64,000 nucleotides of DNA from Sphingorhabdus lacus (GCF_009768975.1 NZ_CP035733.1:186001-250000), one strand, 5' to 3'; counted from the first letter of the stretch, positions 35,167 to 45,037 are shown. Numbers and translations are program-made. The notes: generated by a model not told the origin, from the letters alone.

Positions 35167-36060
35167 TTACCGGCACACGCAGCGTGGTTTTGGCTTCCAT
35201 TTGCGGACGACCTTTTTGCGCGGCTTCGCACGCACCGTTTCATAGTAGATTTCTTCGGTCACCGTCGTGGTTGTGGTCACTGTGGGCTGCATGGTGATCG
35301 TTACAACAGGCGCCTGCGGATAGTAATAATAGCCACCGCCCCAGCCATAATATTGCTGCCCATGATATCCTGGATGACGCGGGTAGCGCGGACGATGCTG
35401 CTTACACTTGTCATTGGCCTTTTCGACCGCCACGCCTAACAGACCGCCGATGCCAGCACCTACCAAGGTGCCACCGGTGCGGTTGCCGCGTCCAGCAATG
35501 CGATTGCCGAGGGCGCCGCCTAACAATGCACCAATTGCAGCGCCTTTGACGCCATTGCTTTTCAGGCAACGCTCATAATTTTCATAGCCAGGAGGAACAG
35601 CATATGCGTCTTCCTCATAATATTCTTCCTCATAGCTTTCGCCATCGTCACCATAGTCCGGTTCGCCTTGTGGCATCCGTGCGTGGGGCGGCGGGGCGGG
35701 GAAGCCTGCGGTCGCTCCTGTCTGGCGTGTTACACGGCCGCTCCAGTCGCCTTCAAAGACCCGGCCTTGCGGATCGACATGTTTCCCGTCCCATTCACCA
35801 TCATATTTATAGCTGGATCCATCTGGTGCTGCGAATACGGCATCATCGCTCCAGTTATAAACCTGCGCATTGGGGCGCATTTCGGGACTATATTCTGGTT
35901 CACGAAAATCGCTGGTGCGGTCAGGTCCGGCCTGTTTCACGATAACCGTCGACTTCTTCTGCACAGATACCGCGGCTGGCGCCGGCGATTCGCCCGCATA
36001 GGATGGTGCCGCCGACAATAGTCCGATAGCTGCAGCGCCTGATAATAGAACGGTTCTCAT
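35167..36060 (-). CDS. Glycine-zipper outer-membrane/periplasmic protein
   Basis: A 297-residue exported protein from the ATG at 36060 (signal peptide ending at PSYAGE). It has a Tyr/Glu/Asp-rich linker, a glycine-zipper segment (KGAAIGALLGGALGNRIAGR and GAGIGGLLGVAVEKA) typical of 2TM proteins inserted in membranes, a Tyr/Gly-rich stretch and a Thr-rich then Lys/Arg-rich C terminus ending CVCR. A WSDD/GEWDGKHVDPQGRVFEGDW segment resembles an RcnB-like or MORN-like motif. Function unknown, envelope stability is possible. Confidence 0.75.
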   Translation of the reverse strand: MRTVLLSGAAAIGLLSAAPSYAGESPAPAAVSVQKKSTVIVKQAGPDRTSDFREPEYSPEMRPNAQVYNWSDDAVFAAPDGSSYKYDGEWDGKHVDPQGRVFEGDWSGRVTRQTGATAGFPAPPPHARMPQGEPDYGDDGESYEEEYYEEDAYAVPPGYENYERCLKSNGVKGAAIGALLGGALGNRIAGRGNRTGGTLVGAGIGGLLGVAVEKANDKCKQHRPRYPRHPGYHGQQYYGWGGGYYYYPQAPVVTITMQPTVTTTTTVTEEIYYETVRAKPRKKVVRKWKPKPRCVCR

Positions 36061-36209
36061 AGTTAACGACTCCCCAAGCATCGTGTGCGCCGGAAAATGC
36101 CGGTGCCAATGGTTAAAGGGCTATTAACATTTTTTGTGTCTGCTGGCGAATCCAACGCATGTAAAATGCTTGCTCTAACAAGGCATTGTTCCAAAATGAG
36201 GCAGTTGAA

Positions 36210-36692
36210 TTAAATCCGGTTTGCGAGCACTTCTGCCAGTGCCTCAATGCCCGCAGCATCGTCCGCATCGAAACGCATCAGCGATGGGCTGTCCAAGTCA
36301 ATGACGGCGATAACTTCGCCTTTGCGTTTGACTGGGACGACCAGTTCGGATGCACTATTGGCGTCGCAGGCAATGTGCCCTGGAAAAGCGTGAACATCCG
36401 CAACCAACTGTGTTTCGCCACTCGCAGCCGCCGTGCCGCAAACGCCTTCGCCTACTGCAATACGTATACACGCTGCTTTGCCCTGGAACGGCCCCAAAAC
36501 CAATTCGCCGTCCACCATCCGGTAGAAACCGGTCCAATTGACGTCCGGAAGATATTCCCAAAGCAAGGCCGCGACGTTGGCCATATTCGCAACGGCGTCG
36601 GTTTCGCCATCGGTCAACGCGTCTGCCGACCGAACCAGTTCGTGATAAAGTTCATATTTCGGGGCGACGGAATTGATTGCAAATTCAAACAT
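36210..36692 (-). CDS. msrC: GAF-domain free methionine-(R)-sulfoxide reductase
   Basis: A 160-residue GAF domain enzyme. The three conserved Cys of fRMsr are present with the family spacing: C75, C85 and C109 (ACIRIAVGEGVCG and GHIACDANSASE). It reduces free methionine-R-sulfoxide, with thioredoxin as the usual electron source. The domain ends with SELVVPVKRKGEVIAVIDLD. It stands in a co-directional group with the ArfB gene. The start at 36692 fits the family length. Confidence 0.9.
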   Translation of the reverse strand: MFEFAINSVAPKYELYHELVRSADALTDGETDAVANMANVAALLWEYLPDVNWTGFYRMVDGELVLGPFQGKAACIRIAVGEGVCGTAAASGETQLVADVHAFPGHIACDANSASELVVPVKRKGEVIAVIDLDSPSLMRFDADDAAGIEALAEVLANRI

Positions 36693-36772
36693 GGCGCTAC
36701 CTCTAAAAGAAACACCGATAGTTGCCTACTGATATTGAACGATCCAATTTTGATTTTCACTAGATGGCGGGT

Positions 36773-37174
36773 TCAATCGTAACTTACTTTTCCGCGATTT
36801 TTCTTGATTGTGGACCGACCCTTTTTTGCGTCAACACGTCGCGCCTTGGCAGCTTTACTGGGCTTGGTCGCGACGCGGCGTGGCTTACGGATATGGGCTC
36901 GATCAATCAGTTCGATGACACGATCGCGCGCTTCTTGCCGGTTTGCCTCGCGTGTGCGGTGGTTCCGTGCGGTGACGATCAATTCGCCGCCCATGGTCAA
37001 TTTGCTCCCTGCCAGAAGCTTCAATTGCCGAAAGGCATAAGGTTCAAGGCCGAGCGCAAAGACATCAATCCGCAACTGGCAGGCGGTTGCGACCTTGTTC
37101 ACATTCTGCCCGCCCGGTCCAGTGGAAGCGAGAAAGGTCTCTTCAATCAGATCTTCGGGCAAGGTGTACGCCAT
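36773..37174 (-). CDS. arfB: Alternative ribosome-rescue factor ArfB (peptidyl-tRNA hydrolase domain)
   Basis: A 133-residue protein from the ATG at 37174. The catalytic GGQ is at 21-23 in STGPGGQNVNKVAT, followed by a basic, Arg/Lys-rich C-terminal tail (ATKPSKAAKARR and GRSTIKKNRGK) that enters the mRNA channel of stalled ribosomes. The start further upstream (37279) gives an unnatural Cys-rich extension and is rejected. It releases peptides from ribosomes lacking a stop codon. Confidence 0.9.
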   Translation of the reverse strand: MAYTLPEDLIEETFLASTGPGGQNVNKVATACQLRIDVFALGLEPYAFRQLKLLAGSKLTMGGELIVTARNHRTREANRQEARDRVIELIDRAHIRKPRRVATKPSKAAKARRVDAKKGRSTIKKNRGKVSYD

Positions 37175-37302
37175 AGCTGCCGTCTCTAAGCGCCCAATGG
37201 TGATCAATCTAGTCGAAACGCCGAATGTGTCACGGCAAGGACATTGCATGCGGACTGTGCCAAAGCATCCGCACTCCAATGCCCCTGTCGTTCCGACATT
37301 GA

Positions 37303-37902
37303 TCAGGCCGATAGTTTGGCGGCCGTTTCGGCGACGCGCTTGCCCAGATAGCGTGCTCCTTCAAGCTCGGTTTCGCTGGGTTGGCGGCTACCATCTCCAT
37401 TCGCAATCGTCGTGGCACCATAAGGTGCACCGCCGGTTACTTCGTCGTTACGCATCTGGCCCGCAAACCCATAGTCCAGTCCTACGATCGTCATGCCGAA
37501 GTGCAGCAAATTGGTGATAATGGAAAACAGCGTGGTTTCCTGACCGCCATGTTGGGTCGCAGACGAGGTAAAGGCTGCGCCGACCTTGCCGTTCAACTCT
37601 CCACGCATCCAGACGCCACCAGCTTGATCCCAGAAACTCGCCATTTGACTGGACATCCGGCCAAACCGGGTTCCGGTGCCCACGACAATTGCATCATATT
37701 CCTTGAGCTCATCAACCGTTGCAACTTCGGCTTTCTGATCGAGCTTGAAATGCGCTGCTTGAGCGACTTCTAATGGCGCTGTTTCAGGCACACGCTTTAT
37801 GGTTACGTCGGCGCCGGTACTGCGCGCACCCTCAGCAATTGCTTCTGCCATGGTTTCAAGATGGCCGTAGCTGGAATAATAGAGAACAAGAACTTTGGTC
37901 AT
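37303..37902 (-). CDS. wrbA: NAD(P)H:quinone oxidoreductase, WrbA
   Basis: A 199-residue flavodoxin-like protein with the WrbA FMN-binding pattern: [29 protein letters not shown] and [24 protein letters not shown] near 165. It reduces quinones by two electrons. It is downstream of the pirin gene on the same strand, and the divergent LysR-type gene is upstream of both, a common arrangement for electrophile or quinone stress. Confidence 0.92.
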   Translation of the reverse strand: MTKVLVLYYSSYGHLETMAEAIAEGARSTGADVTIKRVPETAPLEVAQAAHFKLDQKAEVATVDELKEYDAIVVGTGTRFGRMSSQMASFWDQAGGVWMRGELNGKVGAAFTSSATQHGGQETTLFSIITNLLHFGMTIVGLDYGFAGQMRNDEVTGGAPYGATTIANGDGSRQPSETELEGARYLGKRVAETAAKLSA

Positions 37903-37961
37903 GGGAGATATCCTTTTTTGGATAGATGCCCCCTTCCCAATAGGGTGGGGGCTAGTTGAAA

Positions 37962-38675
37962 TTATTCGGAATCAACGAGGACGATTTCCGCGTCTTCAAT
38001 AGCCTTTACAGTGATATGCCCTTCTTTGATCGCGACGCCATCACGGGCATTTGCGTGATGCCCATCAATTTCAATCGCGCCCGTAGCAGGAACCAAATAG
38101 GCAGAGCGACCTGCACCTACTTCATATGACAAGCTCTCGCCGGCCTTGATCGTCGCGCCGACCACGCGAGCGTTTGTGCGGATCGGCAATGCGTCACTGT
38201 CGCCTTCCATGCCGCTGGCGAGCACTTGCCATGCACCGGTCCGGCTGTCCTTAGGGAAGGGTTTTGCCCCCCAACTTGGGGAACCACCCGTGCGGTTCGG
38301 CATGATCCAGATCTGGAACAACGTTGTCGCCTCGTTTTCCAAATTATATTCAGCATGGCGAATCCCGCTTCCCGCACTCATTACCTGAACATCACCAGCT
38401 TCGGTACGACCTTCATTTCCAAGGCTGTCCTTGTGGGTGATCGCCCCGGTGCGGACATAGGTCACAATTTCCATATCGGCATGCGGATGCGGCGGGAAAC
38501 CCGACTGGGGCTGGATGATGTCGTCATTCCAGACGCGGATCGCGCCCCAATTCATGCAGGCTGGGTCATAATAATCCGCGAACGAAAAATGGTGGTGGGC
38601 GTCAAGCCATCCATGATTTGCTGCGCCCAGACTTTCAAACGGGCGGACTTCAATTCTGGTTTTGGTATCGGTCAT
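37962..38675 (-). CDS. Pirin family protein
   Basis: A 237-residue bicupin with the pirin motifs [28 protein letters not shown] (metal His pair), [17 protein letters not shown] and FQIWIMP. Some pirins have quercetinase activity. It is the first gene of the wrbA pair and diverges from the LysR gene, with the likely shared operator between them. Confidence 0.88.
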   Translation of the reverse strand: MTDTKTRIEVRPFESLGAANHGWLDAHHHFSFADYYDPACMNWGAIRVWNDDIIQPQSGFPPHPHADMEIVTYVRTGAITHKDSLGNEGRTEAGDVQVMSAGSGIRHAEYNLENEATTLFQIWIMPNRTGGSPSWGAKPFPKDSRTGAWQVLASGMEGDSDALPIRTNARVVGATIKAGESLSYEVGAGRSAYLVPATGAIEIDGHHANARDGVAIKEGHITVKAIEDAEIVLVDSE

Positions 38676-38751
38676 AATGTCACTCCTTCAAAAGGGTGGA
38701 TGTCATGCACTTTAAATAGGCTCGCGAATTAGGATTGAAATAGAAACGTTA

Positions 38752-38766
38752 GAAACATATTGTTTC
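38752..38766. promoter_or_regulatory. Perfect inverted repeat, candidate LysR operator
   Basis: GAAACA-TAT-TGTTTC lies directly upstream of the LysR-type gene start and in the divergent region toward pirin/wrbA. It is a typical small dyad for LysR autoregulation and control of the divergent genes. Confidence 0.55.
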
Positions 38767-38771
38767 CAAAT

Positions 38772-39662
38772 ATGCGATTACCCGATTTTGAAGCCTGGAG
38801 CATTTTTGCCTGCGTCGTGGAGCATAAAAGCTTCACAGGAGCGGCCGACGCATTGGGCCTCTCCAAGGCAACTGTTTCAAAAGCGGTCACCCGCTTAGAA
38901 ACGCAGGTAGGTGCACCATTGTTTCACCGTACATCCCGCCGCCTTGCTCTCACGGACAGTGGGGCCAATTTGGTCGAGCATGCCAAGTCTATTTTAGCCG
39001 AGGGGCAAGCAGCAGAGGAGGCAGCGCGAGACGAGGCGTCCGAACCTGTGGGACTGGTGCGATTAGCAGTGCCTATGAGCTTTGGTCTTTCGAATGTCGG
39101 CCGAGTGGTGGCAGATTTCTTATGCGCCTATCGCGGTGTTAGCATTGATATGCATCTAAGCGATGCAAAGGTTGATCTGATTGGGGAGGGGTTTGACATC
39201 GGCTTACGTATTGCGGCCCTTCCGGACAGTAGTTTAAGGGCATGCAAATTGCGCGACGTCAGAACTTATATCGTCGCGACGCCATCCTATATCGATTTCA
39301 AGGGAGCCCCTCGTCATCCCGCAGAGCTGGGCGAGCATGAATGTCTGCGTTATTCATTGTTACCAACGCCCGAACTATGGCGTTTTGTGAATTCCAAAGG
39401 TGAGGAGGCTGCTGTCCGTCCACAGGGCCGCTTGCGTGCGAACAACAGCGACGTGATGCTCCATAGTCTGCGGTCAGGCCATGGCATTGCGGTGGTGCCC
39501 GATTTTATTATCGAAGATGATCTGGCTAGCGGGGCGGTTGTGGAAATTCTGGAAGACTGGAAAACGCCGCCGGTGGCTCTTCACCTCGTAACGCCGCCAG
39601 GGAAAATTCGCCCGCAACGGGTGACGGCGTTAATCGAATTTTTGACTGAGAGGCTTCGTTAG
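38772..39662 (+). CDS. LysR family transcriptional regulator
   Basis: A 296-residue LysR-type regulator from the ATG at 38772. The N-terminal winged helix (FEAWSIFACVVEHKSFTGAA, LSKATVSKAVTRLE) and the co-inducer-binding domain are complete. The TTG at 38760 is unlikely. It diverges from pirin and wrbA, so it probably controls them and itself through the palindrome just upstream. The inducer may be a quinone or electrophile, inferred from the neighbours. Confidence 0.88.
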   Translation: MRLPDFEAWSIFACVVEHKSFTGAADALGLSKATVSKAVTRLETQVGAPLFHRTSRRLALTDSGANLVEHAKSILAEGQAAEEAARDEASEPVGLVRLAVPMSFGLSNVGRVVADFLCAYRGVSIDMHLSDAKVDLIGEGFDIGLRIAALPDSSLRACKLRDVRTYIVATPSYIDFKGAPRHPAELGEHECLRYSLLPTPELWRFVNSKGEEAAVRPQGRLRANNSDVMLHSLRSGHGIAVVPDFIIEDDLASGAVVEILEDWKTPPVALHLVTPPGKIRPQRVTALIEFLTERLR

Positions 39663-39739
39663 ATCGCAAAAATCTTAAATTCGCACGATTAAGTGGCGAT
39701 CGATGTCTTAATTTTCAAAAAAATTTGCGAGACCCGTTC

Positions 39740-39825
39740 GAGTCCTAAATCCGCGGAATTGAGTCATTTTTTGGCAGCTCATGACCTCGCGACTCGCCGG
39801 ATTCCCTACGTTAAGATGAAATTAA
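39740..39825 (+). promoter_or_regulatory. ctrA promoter region with CtrA box and GANTC sites
   Basis: A perfect CtrA-type box, TTAA-N7-TTAA, is at 39811-39825. Three GANTC sites lie upstream at 39740-39744, 39761-39765 and 39791-39795. In Caulobacter the ctrA promoter is autoregulated by CtrA and timed by CcrM methylation of GANTC. The same logic here is an inference from that established case. Confidence 0.6.
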
Positions 39826-39926
39826 CCTTTTCAGTTCATTTCCCTTATGGTTAATAAAGCCCGACACACATCCGGTTCGGTCCGTTCGTGTTTCGGGGTT
39901 GCAATAAGCAAAGAGGGGTTTGCCCA

Positions 39927-40628
39927 ATGCGTGTGCTTTTGATTGAAGATGAACCCACCACGGCGAAGGCCATCGAAATGATGCTCGCGACCGAGGGGTT
40001 CAATGTCTACACCACTGATTTGGGCGAAGAAGGCCTCGATCTGGGTAAGCTCTATGATTATGATATCATATTGCTCGATTTGAACTTGCCAGACATGCAT
40101 GGTTACGATGTGCTCAAGAAATTGCGCGTCGCCAAGGTTCAGACGCCTGTACTTATTCTCTCTGGCATTTCGGAAATGGATTCCAAGGTACGCTCGTTCG
40201 GCTTCGGCGCCGACGATTATGTTACCAAGCCTTTCCATCGCGAAGAACTAGTTGCGCGTATCCATGCCGTGGTGCGTCGTTCCAAGGGGCATTCGCAATC
40301 GGTTATCCGGACCGGCAAATTGTCGGTCAACCTTGATGCCAAGACCGTTGAAGTCGATGGCAGCCGCGTCCACCTGACCGGTAAAGAATATGCCATGCTG
40401 GAGCTCCTCTCGCTCCGCAAGGGCACCACATTGACCAAGGAAATGTTCCTGAACCATCTCTATGGTGGCATGGACGAACCCGAACTCAAGATTATCGACG
40501 TTTTCATCTGCAAGCTGCGCAAGAAACTGGCGCTGGCATGCGGCGGTGAGAACTATATCGAAACCGTCTGGGGCCGTGGCTATGTGCTGCGTGATCTCGA
40601 TGATATGGAACAACCCATGGTTGCCTGA
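39927..40628 (+). CDS. ctrA: Cell-cycle master response regulator CtrA
   Basis: A 233-residue response regulator of the OmpR class. The receiver has D51 in [11 protein letters not shown] and K in [12 protein letters not shown]; the C-terminal winged helix runs through [46 protein letters not shown] and [11 protein letters not shown]. These match alphaproteobacterial CtrA nearly motif for motif. The ATG at 39927 gives the standard N terminus MRVLLIEDE. CtrA boxes and GANTC sites lie upstream. A hairpin with a T-run follows. Confidence 0.96.
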   Translation: MRVLLIEDEPTTAKAIEMMLATEGFNVYTTDLGEEGLDLGKLYDYDIILLDLNLPDMHGYDVLKKLRVAKVQTPVLILSGISEMDSKVRSFGFGADDYVTKPFHREELVARIHAVVRRSKGHSQSVIRTGKLSVNLDAKTVEVDGSRVHLTGKEYAMLELLSLRKGTTLTKEMFLNHLYGGMDEPELKIIDVFICKLRKKLALACGGENYIETVWGRGYVLRDLDDMEQPMVA

Positions 40629-40654
40629 TTTTCCGCTTACACCCGAAGTTATCT

Positions 40655-40690
40655 AAAGGGCGCAGTCTGAGGAGGCTGCGCCCTTTTTTT
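40655..40690 (+). terminator. Rho-independent terminator after ctrA
   Basis: GGGCGCAG and CTGCGCCC form a perfect 8-bp core, extended by A-T pairs, ending in seven T at 40684-40690. It separates ctrA from the convergent peptidase gene. Confidence 0.9.
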
Positions 40691-40700
40691 GATCCAGATA

Positions 40701-42011
40701 TTACTTCCTTGGAGGCAGTCCGCCGAACGTGATCGTGCTTTCGGCGCCGTTTTTACCTACGGAGCTTACGCCGACGAAATGGTCGTCGACGATCAAGCCT
40801 TTCAAAAGCGCTTCCGTACCCTCGACCTCTTGGGCCAGCGTCCAGTCCTGCGCATCAGCGCGACGTTGATAGACACGGTAACGCACCGCGCCGGGCGCTG
40901 CTGTCCAAGTCACGCTTGTGTCCGATGAGACGGCTCCGCCGAGCGTTGCGGATTCAGGCGCGGGCGGGGCGCTGGCAAGTGCGGACGCTGTTGCGACGTT
41001 CAATGCGGTCACCTTGGCCAAATAGGCAAAGTCCATCTTGTCGACAGTATCGCCATATTCGATGCCATTTTCCGTCCTCAGATCCTGATGCTGGTGGTGG
41101 TAGTTTTCGACACCGACGGTGAAGCGTATGGCCGGAAGGCCAAGTTCAAGCGCCGGCAGATGGTCGCCACCACGGCTAAAACGGTCGGGACGCCGAACGC
41201 CAAACACGTCCAGGCCGATGCCTGGATTGGCGGCCGCCACACCGTCGGCGTAGCGCATCAGACCCCGGCTTGTTCCGTCGTCCTCGCCGCCGCTGCCACG
41301 CCGCGCCATCTGGGCGGTCAGGTCTTCGGAGGCGCGTATGCCTTCGCTGAAGACGCGAACAATCGAATCAACCTTCCTCCCGTCGGTGCCAACCGTGTTG
41401 CCGACAATATCGTTGTTGAGCATGGCGGTGACTTTCCAGCCGCGTTCCTTGGCGGTTTCGGCGAGCAACCGTCCGCCCATCAGGCCCTGTTCTTCGCCAG
41501 ACAAAAGAGCAAACACGATTGTCGCTTCGCTCTGCGGCTGCTTGGCCATCAGTCGTGCCGCCTCGATCACCAGCGCGCTGCCGGAACCATCGTCATTTGC
41601 GCCGGGCGCGTCCTTTGTGAAATCCATGACATCGGAAACTCGGCTGTCGATATGGCCCGCGATAATGATGACATGATTCCAGCCCATTTTACCGGGCTTG
41701 ATCGCAAGGACGTCGACAATGTTGACGCCGTTTGGAACACGGGGGCCGGACATGGTGCGTTCGAGCAGCTCGGTCGTCAGGCATCCTTTGCAGGATTGCG
41801 CGATTTTTTCGAACTCCGCTTTCGCCCAAGCCCGCGCTGCGCCGATTCCGCGTTTTGGATCGGTGGCGGAGGAAAGTGTGTGGCGGGTGCCGAAGCTGAC
41901 GAGTTTTTCGACGTCAGCTTTTAAACGTTCCGGATTGGCTTTTTCTTCGGCGATTGCGGGGGAAGTGGCGGCGAGGGCAAGCAGACTCGCCAGAAGGAAG
42001 CGTGTTTTCAT
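40701..42011 (-). CDS. M28 family metallopeptidase, exported
   Basis: A 436-residue peptidase with signal peptide (LLALAATSPAIAEE). The di-zinc site is seen in IAGHIDSR, GANDDGSGSALV, SGEEQGLMG and NNDIVGN; a later His in FTVGVENYHHQHQD completes it. The C-terminal 100 residues form a fibronectin-III-like domain (SSDTSVTWTAAPGAVRYRVY). It probably acts as an aminopeptidase in the periplasm or outside the cell. It is convergent with ctrA. Confidence 0.88.
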   Translation of the reverse strand: MKTRFLLASLLALAATSPAIAEEKANPERLKADVEKLVSFGTRHTLSSATDPKRGIGAARAWAKAEFEKIAQSCKGCLTTELLERTMSGPRVPNGVNIVDVLAIKPGKMGWNHVIIIAGHIDSRVSDVMDFTKDAPGANDDGSGSALVIEAARLMAKQPQSEATIVFALLSGEEQGLMGGRLLAETAKERGWKVTAMLNNDIVGNTVGTDGRKVDSIVRVFSEGIRASEDLTAQMARRGSGGEDDGTSRGLMRYADGVAAANPGIGLDVFGVRRPDRFSRGGDHLPALELGLPAIRFTVGVENYHHQHQDLRTENGIEYGDTVDKMDFAYLAKVTALNVATASALASAPPAPESATLGGAVSSDTSVTWTAAPGAVRYRVYQRRADAQDWTLAQEVEGTEALLKGLIVDDHFVGVSSVGKNGAESTITFGGLPPRK

Positions 42012-42028
42012 GGAGTAGGGCTACCGCA

Positions 42029-42793
42029 TCAGGTTTGCAAATACCAGCGTTCGCCGCCTTCCAATCCGATCGCTGTTAACTCGGCTGAAGCATAAGCGCC
42101 TGTGTCGATGCCGATCCGGGAACCCCGCTCTTCGACCTTGTCGTAGATGGTGTGGCCATAGATAACGACCTTTTCGAGGTCACCCCGGTGCTCGACAAAT
42201 TCCTCTCGAATCCAGCGCAAATCGCTGGGTTTCTGCTCCGCCAGGGGCACGCCAGGGCGGATGCCCGCGTGGACGAAGGCATAGTCGCCAATGACGATCT
42301 TGTCTTCAAAACTGTCGATAAACTCCAGATGGCTTTGCGGCACCAGCGTCCGCAGCCGTTCGGACAGTTCGTGCATGTCGAGCGCCATATATTCGGCGCG
42401 GGTGATGGGGTAGGACAGGACCGTTGCCTCTCCCCCGATCCGTATGAAGAAGCGCGTGATCTTGGCGTCATTTTTCCGGCAGGCGCGCAGGAATACCTCT
42501 TCATGGTTGCCCATCAGAAAGCGCACCTTACGGCCTGCAGCGCGCAGGGCCATGGCGGTTTCGATAACCCCAGCACTGTCCGGCCCGCGGTCCATCAAAT
42601 CACCCAGAAAGATGATGTGCGTGTCGGCGGCACCACGTGCGAGGCTATCGTCTTCGATCTTCAGGAGAAGTTCGTGCAGCAAATCGGCGCGGCCATGCAC
42701 ATCCCCGATGGCATAGACCCGCATTCCGTCCGGCACCCGTGCGGTATCAATCGGCCGCGCAGCAGCGGCTTTTTTAAAGAGGCGACCTAACAT
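42029..42793 (-). CDS. Metallophosphoesterase (PP2A-like serine/threonine phosphatase/Ap4A hydrolase type)
   Basis: A 254-residue calcineurin-like phosphoesterase. The metal motifs are complete: GDVHGR (30-35), GDLMDRG, GNHEE, HAG and GHTIYD. Fold relatives include PrpA/PrpB phosphatases and symmetric Ap4A hydrolases; sequence alone does not choose. It precedes the M28 peptidase gene on the same strand with a small gap. Confidence 0.85.
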   Translation of the reverse strand: MLGRLFKKAAAARPIDTARVPDGMRVYAIGDVHGRADLLHELLLKIEDDSLARGAADTHIIFLGDLMDRGPDSAGVIETAMALRAAGRKVRFLMGNHEEVFLRACRKNDAKITRFFIRIGGEATVLSYPITRAEYMALDMHELSERLRTLVPQSHLEFIDSFEDKIVIGDYAFVHAGIRPGVPLAEQKPSDLRWIREEFVEHRGDLEKVVIYGHTIYDKVEERGSRIGIDTGAYASAELTAIGLEGGERWYLQT

Positions 42794-42841
42794 GGTCCGC
42801 GCGATATAGGCGCAAGGCCCCCTCTTTGAAAGGGCTTAGAC

Positions 42842-44008
42842 TTAGCCTTCAACGGTGAAGGTGAGGCCAGCATGTTGCTGCAAACGGTCAACCAACGCTT
42901 CGCCAAGTGCCGCCCCGGGGGTCGTCACGCCGCCCGCGCCATCAATTTCACTGAGGCCGATGGCGGTTTCCGAAATCATCTTGGATGTTGAGCCATAGCC
43001 CGGGTCCTTGTCGCCCTTAACGCTGAGCCGTGCGGTCCGGCCATCGGGATATTCCGCCACGAACAGCACATCGTAAAAGCCGTTTTCGCGCTCTTCCTTG
43101 GTGGGGCCTTCGCCGGGTTTCGGATCATCGGGCGTGCCGATCATCGGGGTTTTGGCAACATATTCCGCCGCCTGCTGTCCTGCATCGCCGGGACCGGTCA
43201 GCATCATTTCGTCATAGACAAAGTCGGTGCCATAAAGATGACCCGTCAAGGCATTCGTCCGGTGCACATTCTTGGTGTTGATGGGAGCCATTACGAAGTT
43301 CGTCGCCCAACTCCCTAAACTTTCATCATATTCCGGTTTGTTTCCGGCGGGCTGTGCCGGACCTTCGAAGCCGCCTGCAAGACTGAACGGGTTGGTGAGA
43401 TAGCCGATGACAGCAGGGTCCTTGGCCGCTGCCGCCATGGTCGCTTTCAAACTGGCCGCCGTCCCGCCGGAGAATTTCCCGGCCATTGCGCGCACACGTC
43501 CTTTGATGCGGGGGGCAGGGGTACCGAATTTTTCGATGCAATGTTTCTGCAGCATCAACACGCCCAGATCGAATGGAATGGAATCGAATCCGGCCGAAAA
43601 GCAGATGCGAGCACCCGAGGCTTTGGCCGCCGCGTCATGCGCGTCAATCTTCTGCCGCATCCATGCCGGCTCACCGCACAGGTCGGTATAGTCGGTTCCG
43701 TTGGCAACACAGGCGGCAACCAGCTCATTGCCGTATAATTGATAAGGACCAACCGTTGTGAGGATGACATTGGCCCGCTTCGCCATCGCATCAAGCGTGG
43801 CGGGGTCGGACGCGTCGGCAACCACCAAAGGCGTATCGGCAGGCGCGCCGATCAGATCGCGTACCTCGGCAAGCTTGTCGGCGCTACGCCCCGCCATGGC
43901 CCATTTGAGACCGCTTTTGCCAATCAGATATTCGGCAACAAGCCGGCCGGTATATCCGGTGGCACCATAGACGATGATGTCAAATTCGCGGTTCTTTGGC
44001 ATGGGCAT
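42842..44008 (-). CDS. Saccharopine dehydrogenase-like/trans-acting enoyl reductase family protein
   Basis: A 388-residue protein with an N-terminal Rossmann fold (FDIIVYGATGYTGRLVAEYL), TTVGPYQLYG and DYTDLCGE, and a saccharopine-reductase-like C-terminal part. Members include trans-acting enoyl reductases and membrane-bound oxidoreductases. The true reaction is unknown. It lies downstream of, and on the same strand as, dcd. Confidence 0.75.
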   Translation of the reverse strand: MPMPKNREFDIIVYGATGYTGRLVAEYLIGKSGLKWAMAGRSADKLAEVRDLIGAPADTPLVVADASDPATLDAMAKRANVILTTVGPYQLYGNELVAACVANGTDYTDLCGEPAWMRQKIDAHDAAAKASGARICFSAGFDSIPFDLGVLMLQKHCIEKFGTPAPRIKGRVRAMAGKFSGGTAASLKATMAAAAKDPAVIGYLTNPFSLAGGFEGPAQPAGNKPEYDESLGSWATNFVMAPINTKNVHRTNALTGHLYGTDFVYDEMMLTGPGDAGQQAAEYVAKTPMIGTPDDPKPGEGPTKEERENGFYDVLFVAEYPDGRTARLSVKGDKDPGYGSTSKMISETAIGLSEIDGAGGVTTPGAALGEALVDRLQQHAGLTFTVEG

Positions 44009-44050
44009 TCCTCTCGTTTTTTATGCCGGCAGTTTGGCTGCGCCGGACAA

Positions 44051-44605
44051 TTATAATTTGGGCAGCGTCACTCCGCGTTGGCCCATATATTTGCCAGCGC
44101 GGTCTGCATAACTTGTCTCGCATGGTTGTTCGCCCTTTAAAAAGAGGAACTGGCATGCGCCTTCATTGGCGTAGATTTTGGCGGGTAGCGGCGTCGTGTT
44201 GGAAAATTCCAGCGTCACATGGCCTTCCCAGCCGGGTTCCAGCGGCGTGACGTTCACGATGATACCACAACGCGCATAGGTACTTTTGCCGAGGCAGATC
44301 ACCAGCACATCGCGCGGCACCCGGAAATATTCGACCGTGCGGGCAAGGGCAAAGCTGTTGGGCGGAATGATGCAGACATCGGTCTTGCGGTCGACAAAGC
44401 TTTTGGGATCGAATTCCTTGGGATCCACGATCGAACTGTCGACATTGGTGAAAATCTTGAACTCATCGGCGACCCGCGCGTCATAACCATAGGAGGACAG
44501 GCCGTAACTGATGCATCCGTCGCGCCGCTGTGCCTCTACGAAGGGCTCAATCATACCATTGGCATTGGCCTGCTCGCGTATCCAGATGTCGGAAAGAATG
44601 GACAT
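44051..44605 (-). CDS. dcd: dCTP deaminase
   Basis: A 184-residue dCTP deaminase producing dUTP for thymidylate synthesis. Family motifs are [57 protein letters not shown] (the catalytic Ser/Arg/Glu region) and the C-terminal [13 protein letters not shown]. It follows the cytidine deaminase gene by only 9 bases, and both feed pyrimidine deoxynucleotide metabolism. Confidence 0.95.
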   Translation of the reverse strand: MSILSDIWIREQANANGMIEPFVEAQRRDGCISYGLSSYGYDARVADEFKIFTNVDSSIVDPKEFDPKSFVDRKTDVCIIPPNSFALARTVEYFRVPRDVLVICLGKSTYARCGIIVNVTPLEPGWEGHVTLEFSNTTPLPAKIYANEGACQFLFLKGEQPCETSYADRAGKYMGQRGVTLPKL

Positions 44606-44614
44606 ATATTCCCT

Positions 44615-45037
44615 CTATTTCAGATTTGCCGGTCCGAACCCATGCGGCAACAGTTCGGACAGATAATAGGTGTCGTAACCGCTGGCATGTGCGCAATGAA
44701 CAGGAATATCGCGCTCGGTCAGGTCTGCAACCTCTTTGATGATTTGACGGCATCGCCCGCATGGCGTGATAGCCTCTGCATTGGCGGCGACCAGTCCGGC
44801 GGGGCCGCCCGCAACGGCAATGGCGACGATTTTCCGCAAGCTACCGTCGCTGTTCGCCTTCGCAATCGCAACCGTTTCGGCGCAGAGCGTCATGCCATAG
44901 CTGGCGTTTTCGAAATTGGCACCGCTGACAATCTGCCCGTCATCCAGCAACAAGGCAGCACCAACATGAAAGTTCGAATAGGGCGCATAGGCATTGGCCG
45001 ACGCAGCGATTGCCGCATTTACAAGCTCCTGGCTCAT
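44615..45037 (-). CDS. cdd: Cytidine deaminase
   Basis: A 140-residue zinc cytidine/deoxycytidine deaminase. The catalytic zinc motif is CAETVAIA (Cys with Glu) followed by CGRC; the substrate motif is ENASYGMTLCAE. The ATG at 45037 (MSQELVNAAI) overlaps the stop of the GH25 gene by 4 nt, so the longer frame is not needed. It operates before dcd in the same run and salvages pyrimidines. Confidence 0.93.
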   Translation of the reverse strand: MSQELVNAAIAASANAYAPYSNFHVGAALLLDDGQIVSGANFENASYGMTLCAETVAIAKANSDGSLRKIVAIAVAGGPAGLVAANAEAITPCGRCRQIIKEVADLTERDIPVHCAHASGYDTYYLSELLPHGFGPANLK

